Source of the DNA: Ideonella_A sakaiensis_A
GTDB lineage: Bacteria > Pseudomonadota > Gammaproteobacteria > Burkholderiales > Burkholderiaceae_C
Assembly: GCF_048320135.1 (NCBI RefSeq)
Contig: NZ_CP182947.1
Location: 868,001-932,000, forward strand
Direction of reading: 5' to 3'
Length of the DNA stretch: 64,000 nucleotides
The position numbers and the translations under genes were made by a program. Below are positions 61,061 through 64,000 of the stretch, piece by piece (the stretch's first letter is position 1; every line of letters begins with the position of its first letter). The notes beneath the pieces are model-generated. The model worked only from the letters and a program-made list of their open reading frames with translations, did not search any database and had not been told where the DNA came from.

Positions 61061-61705
61061 GAGCTGCATGGGTTCTTGCAGCAGATGGTCGGCACCCCAG
61101 AGCTCGATCGCGTCGCCCAGACCGAGATAACCCCAGGCCGCAACCGCGGTCGGCATGCCGGCGGCGCGGCCGGCCTGCACATCGCGCAGGTCATCGCCGA
61201 CATAGATGCAGTCGCTCGGCTCGACTTCAAGCCGGCGCGCCGCTTCGAGCAGCGGCGCCGGGTGCGGCTTCGAATGCGGCGTCGTATCGCCGCCAATCAG
61301 CACCGAACTGCGCACTGCCAATTGCAGCGCGGCCACCAGCGGCAATGCAAACCGCTCGGCCTTGTTGGTGACGATGCCCCACGGCACGCCGCGCCGGTCG
61401 AGTTCGTCGAGCAGCGGCCAGATCGGCTCGAAGACCGCCGTCAGCCGGGTCATTCGTGCCTCATAGGTGTTGAGAAATTCATCCCGCATCGAGACGAAAT
61501 CTTCATGCTCGGGCGCGATGCCGAAGGCCGCACCGAGCATGCCGCGTGCGCCGGTGCCAACCACCGGGCGCAGCGACTCGTAGGCCGCTTCCGGCAAGCC
61601 GCGTGCGACGCGCATCTCGTTGGCCGCGCCGGCAAGATCCGGGGCGCTGTCGACCAGCGTGCCGTCGAGGTCGAACAGCACCGCCCGCAGCGGACGGCCG
61701 CTCAT
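61037..61705 (-). CDS. gph: phosphoglycolate phosphatase (HAD family)
   Basis: The 222-residue HAD hydrolase has motif I VLFDLDGTLVDSAPDLA, motif II IVTNKAE, motif III lysine in HSKPHPAPLLEA and motif IV YVGDDLRDVQAG. It removes phosphate from 2-phosphoglycolate formed in DNA repair. The start overlaps the ubiG stop (ATGA), the usual pair in proteobacteria. An ATG five codons earlier is less likely. Confidence 0.94.
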   Translation of the reverse strand: MSGRPLRAVLFDLDGTLVDSAPDLAGAANEMRVARGLPEAAYESLRPVVGTGARGMLGAAFGIAPEHEDFVSMRDEFLNTYEARMTRLTAVFEPIWPLLDELDRRGVPWGIVTNKAERFALPLVAALQLAVRSSVLIGGDTTPHSKPHPAPLLEAARRLEVEPSDCIYVGDDLRDVQAGRAAGMPTAVAAWGYLGLGDAIELWGADHLLQEPMQLLKLPRMA

Positions 61706-62409
61706 GCCGGCCGCCGGCAAGCCAGCATGTAGTTGACGCTGGTGTCGGCCGACAACCAGTAGCGCCGCGTCAGCGGGTTGTATTCGAGGCCACGGCTGGC
61801 GGTCACCTGCAGCCCGGCGGTGCGGCAGGCGGCCGTCAGTTCACTCGGCCGGATGAACCGCGCATATTCGTGGGTGCCGCGCGGCAGCAGGTTCAGCACA
61901 TATTCCGCGCCGATGATCGCGAACAGAAAGCTTTTCGGATTGCGCGAGATCGTCGAGAAAAAGACCCAGCCCCCCGGCTTGACCAGCGTTGCGCAGGCTT
62001 GCACGATCGACGGCGGATCGGGCACATGTTCGAGCATCTCCATGCAGGTGACGACGTCGAATTGCCCCGGCATCTCGGCCGCGAGCGCCTCCGCCGATAC
62101 CTCGCGGTAGTCGACATCGGCAGTCTGCGCCTCCATCGCATGCAGCTGCGCCACCTGCAAGGCCTTTTTCGCCAGATCGATGCCGAGCACCTTGGCGCCC
62201 TTGCGGGCCATCGAGTCGCTGAGGATGCCGCCGCCGCAGCCGACATCGAGCACCCGCTTGCCGGCCAGCCGTACCTGCTGGTCGATCCAGTCGAGGCGCA
62301 GCGGATTGATCTGGTGCAGCGGGCGGAATTCACTCTCTGGATCCCACCAGCGGTGGGCCAGATCGCTGAACTTCGCAAGTTCCTGGGGGTCGGCGTTGAC
62401 TTGGCTCAT
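61702..62409 (-). CDS. ubiG: ubiquinone biosynthesis O-methyltransferase
   Basis: The 235-residue SAM methyltransferase catalyses both O-methylations in ubiquinone synthesis. SAM motif I is VLDVGCGGGILSDSMARKG. The family stretch FSDLAHRWWDPESEFRPLHQ and NPLRLDWI lie near the start. It is followed by gph and preceded by murB. Confidence 0.96.
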   Translation of the reverse strand: MSQVNADPQELAKFSDLAHRWWDPESEFRPLHQINPLRLDWIDQQVRLAGKRVLDVGCGGGILSDSMARKGAKVLGIDLAKKALQVAQLHAMEAQTADVDYREVSAEALAAEMPGQFDVVTCMEMLEHVPDPPSIVQACATLVKPGGWVFFSTISRNPKSFLFAIIGAEYVLNLLPRGTHEYARFIRPSELTAACRTAGLQVTASRGLEYNPLTRRYWLSADTSVNYMLACRRPA

Positions 62410-62422
62410 GGCGCGATGTTAT

Positions 62423-63439
62423 CTACAACACCACCGGCTCCGGCTCGAGCCGGATGCCGAAGCGGCCATACACACTCTCCTGGATCGCGCGAGCCAGCGT
62501 CATCACCTCGGAGCCGATGGCGCCGCCCCGATTGACGAGCACCAGTGCCTGCTTGTCGTAGACCGCCGCGCCGCCAACCGATTTGCCCTTCCAGCCGCAG
62601 GCGTCGATCATCCAGCCGGCGGCGAGCTTGACCTGGCCGTCGGGCAGCGGGTAATGGACGATTTCCGGGTCACGGCCGATGATGTCGCGGCACTGCTCCG
62701 GCGAAACCAGCGGGTTCTTGAAAAAGCTGCCGGCATTGCCGAGCTGCTGCGGGTCGGGCAGCTTGTGGCGGCGGATCGCGATCACCCAGTCGGCGATCTG
62801 CTGCGCGCCCGGTTCGTCGACCCCGGTCTCGGCGACCTTTCGTTCGAGTTCCAGATAACCGAGCACCGGCCGCCATGGCTTCGGCAGCCGAAACCGCACC
62901 CGGGTGATGACGACCCGGCCGGCCAGCGAATGCTTGAAGACACTGTCGCGGTAGCCGAAGGCACACATCTCCGGCCCGATCGTCACACCGAGGCCGGTGC
63001 GCAGGTCGACACCGTCGAGCGATTCGAAGCGTTCGCGCAACTCGAGGCCGTAGGCGCCGATATTCTGGACCGGCGAGGCGCCGACGGTGCCCGGTATCAG
63101 CGCCAGGTTCTCCAGCCCCGGGAAACCCTGTTCCAGCGTCCACATCACGAAGTCGTGCCACGATTCGCCGGCACCGGCCTCGACGATCCAGGCGTCGTCG
63201 CGTTCCTCGACGAGGCGCCGGCCGGGCACCTCGACCTTCAGCACCGTCTGCGGCATGTCGCGCGTCAGGATGATGTTGCTGCCGCCGCCGAGGATGAATT
63301 TCGGCGCGCGGCCAAGCGCCGGGTCGTCGACGACGCGGCGCACGTCGGCATCGCTGCGGATGCGCACCAGCGTCTCGGCGACGGCCGGCAGGCCAAAGCT
63401 GTTATACGGTTTCAGGCTGACGCCTGTTTCAGTTTGCAT
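62423..63439 (-). CDS. murB: UDP-N-acetylenolpyruvoylglucosamine reductase
   Basis: The 338-residue FAD enzyme reduces UDP-GlcNAc-enolpyruvate in peptidoglycan synthesis. Landmarks of the type I enzyme are YNSFGLPA near the start, KFILGGGSNIILT, IPGTVGASPVQNIGAYG, FGYRDSVFKHSLAG, the catalytic serine in GNAGSFFKNPLVS, and a C-terminal Glu (RFGIRLEPEPVV). The start giving MQTETGVSLK is used. Its reverse-strand extension would overlap the yajQ start region. Confidence 0.95.
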   Translation of the reverse strand: MQTETGVSLKPYNSFGLPAVAETLVRIRSDADVRRVVDDPALGRAPKFILGGGSNIILTRDMPQTVLKVEVPGRRLVEERDDAWIVEAGAGESWHDFVMWTLEQGFPGLENLALIPGTVGASPVQNIGAYGLELRERFESLDGVDLRTGLGVTIGPEMCAFGYRDSVFKHSLAGRVVITRVRFRLPKPWRPVLGYLELERKVAETGVDEPGAQQIADWVIAIRRHKLPDPQQLGNAGSFFKNPLVSPEQCRDIIGRDPEIVHYPLPDGQVKLAAGWMIDACGWKGKSVGGAAVYDKQALVLVNRGGAIGSEVMTLARAIQESVYGRFGIRLEPEPVVL

Positions 63440-63519
63440 GGCAGAATTTTCACCGATACGTCCGATGCCGGCCATCGCATGGCCTGAAGATTGGACGACA
63501 ACCTCCGGAGACAACCACA

Positions 63520-64000
63520 ATGCCCAGTTTTGACGCCAAGATCGATCCCGACCTGGTCGAGGTCCGCAATGCCGTCGACCAGACCGCCAAGGAGATCGGC
63601 ACCCGCTTCGACTTCAAGGGGACTTCGGCCGCCGTCGAACTGAAGGAAAAGGAAGTGACGATCTACGGCGACAGCGACTTCCAGATCGGCCAGGTGATGG
63701 ACGTGCTGCTGGCCAAGCTGACCAAACGCAACGTCGACGTGCGTTTCATCGACCGCAGCGCAAAGATCGAGAAGATCGGCGGCGACAAGGTCAAGCAGGT
63801 ATTGGTCGTCAAGAGCGGCATCGATTCAGATATCGCGAAGAAGATGCAGACGCTGATCAAGCAGAGCAAGATGAAGGTGCAGGCGTCGATCCAGGGCGAT
63901 ACGGTGCGTGTCACCGGCGGCAAGCGCGATGATCTGCAAGCAGCGATCGCACTGCTGCGCAAGGAAGTCGCCGACGTGCCGCTGTCGTTCGACAATTTCC
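63520..64000 (+). CDS. yajQ: YajQ-family (cyclic-di-GMP-binding) protein, 3' end outside window
   Basis: The first 160 residues are visible, and the frame is still open at the window edge, where the usual length ends. It opens MPSFDAKIDPDLVEVRNAVD, then GTRFDFKGTSAAVELKEKEV and KLTKRNVDVRFIDRSAKIEK. In Xanthomonas a relative binds cyclic di-GMP and a transcription factor. CCGGAG lies 8 bases before the ATG. It is divergent from murB (80 bases). Confidence 0.93.
   Translation, partial: MPSFDAKIDPDLVEVRNAVDQTAKEIGTRFDFKGTSAAVELKEKEVTIYGDSDFQIGQVMDVLLAKLTKRNVDVRFIDRSAKIEKIGGDKVKQVLVVKSGIDSDIAKKMQTLIKQSKMKVQASIQGDTVRVTGGKRDDLQAAIALLRKEVADVPLSFDNF

Noticed and set aside
1..64000. CRISPR arrays, rRNA genes or prophage
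   Set aside because: No regularly spaced direct repeats, no rRNA sequence and no phage structural genes were seen in the window.

Overview
The window is a GC-rich, densely coded stretch of bacterial chromosome, best read as a betaproteobacterium. The clues are polA next to a DUF2782 gene and a type II thrB, a BPSS1780-type membrane protein overlapping thrB, an AscD/CDP-6-deoxyglucoseen reductase-like protein, a one-piece tmRNA with an ANDxxxALAA-type tag, and the general gene content. Family or genus cannot be settled from sequence alone. About 60 genes are supported. Most long open frames on the opposite strand are GC-rich shadows and are left out.

Layout. 3-10.9 kb: the 3' end of a giant cadherin/VCBS-repeat surface protein, yaeQ, a small GNAT protein, a prolyl oligopeptidase, polA (-), DUF2782, thrB, a membrane protein, a ParA-like ATPase and a RimJ/RimL-type acetyltransferase. 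10.9-18.7 kb: a Tat-exported PhoX-type phosphatase with a likely Pho box, a VOC protein, a REP-like repeat pair, uvrD (-), guaC and an OmpA-family protein. 18.7-21.2 kb: an intact IS1182-like element, then a 0.67-kb non-coding island of perfect hairpins enclosed by 32-bp perfect inverted repeats. 21.2-29.9 kb: valS, galU, tusA, a NUDIX hydrolase, cysM, tRNA-Leu(CAA), a rhomboid protease, an HtrA-like protein that has lost its catalytic triad, and an SDR protein. 30-38.2 kb: the ferredoxin reductase, an exported msrB-msrA pair, yedK, two unknowns, an EEP-family enzyme, a phospholipase D/cardiolipin synthase, glsA and a TM2 protein. 38.4-44.4 kb: a LysR regulator divergent from a luciferase-family (DUF5519) gene, a small membrane protein, a P460-type cytochrome lipoprotein, an ABM-fold protein, a glycine-zipper protein, and a sulfur module (ETHE1-like persulfide dioxygenase plus TauE/SafE exporter) with a DUF302 protein.

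44.5-47.3 kb holds the clearest specialised system: a two-gene operon of a radical SAM DNA modification/repair protein and a DUF4130-UdgX fusion. A near-consensus LexA box lies exactly at its start codon, so it should be part of the SOS regulon. 47.4-51.3 kb: a secreted TSP3-type protein preceded by two FNR-like sites 50 bp apart, then an antiporter-Usp operon. 51.5-57.5 kb: pssA and a PgtC/Fe(III)-type ABC importer (binding protein, fused permease, ATPase) followed by a LysR gene. 57.5-64 kb: a hemerythrin, a phasin-like protein with a histone H1-like tail, a PRC-barrel protein, gloA, tmRNA, gph-ubiG, murB, and the start of yajQ, cut by the window end.

Three items merit most attention: the SOS-linked UdgX/radical SAM operon, the inverted-repeat-bounded hairpin island, and the protease-like protein with all three catalytic residues replaced.
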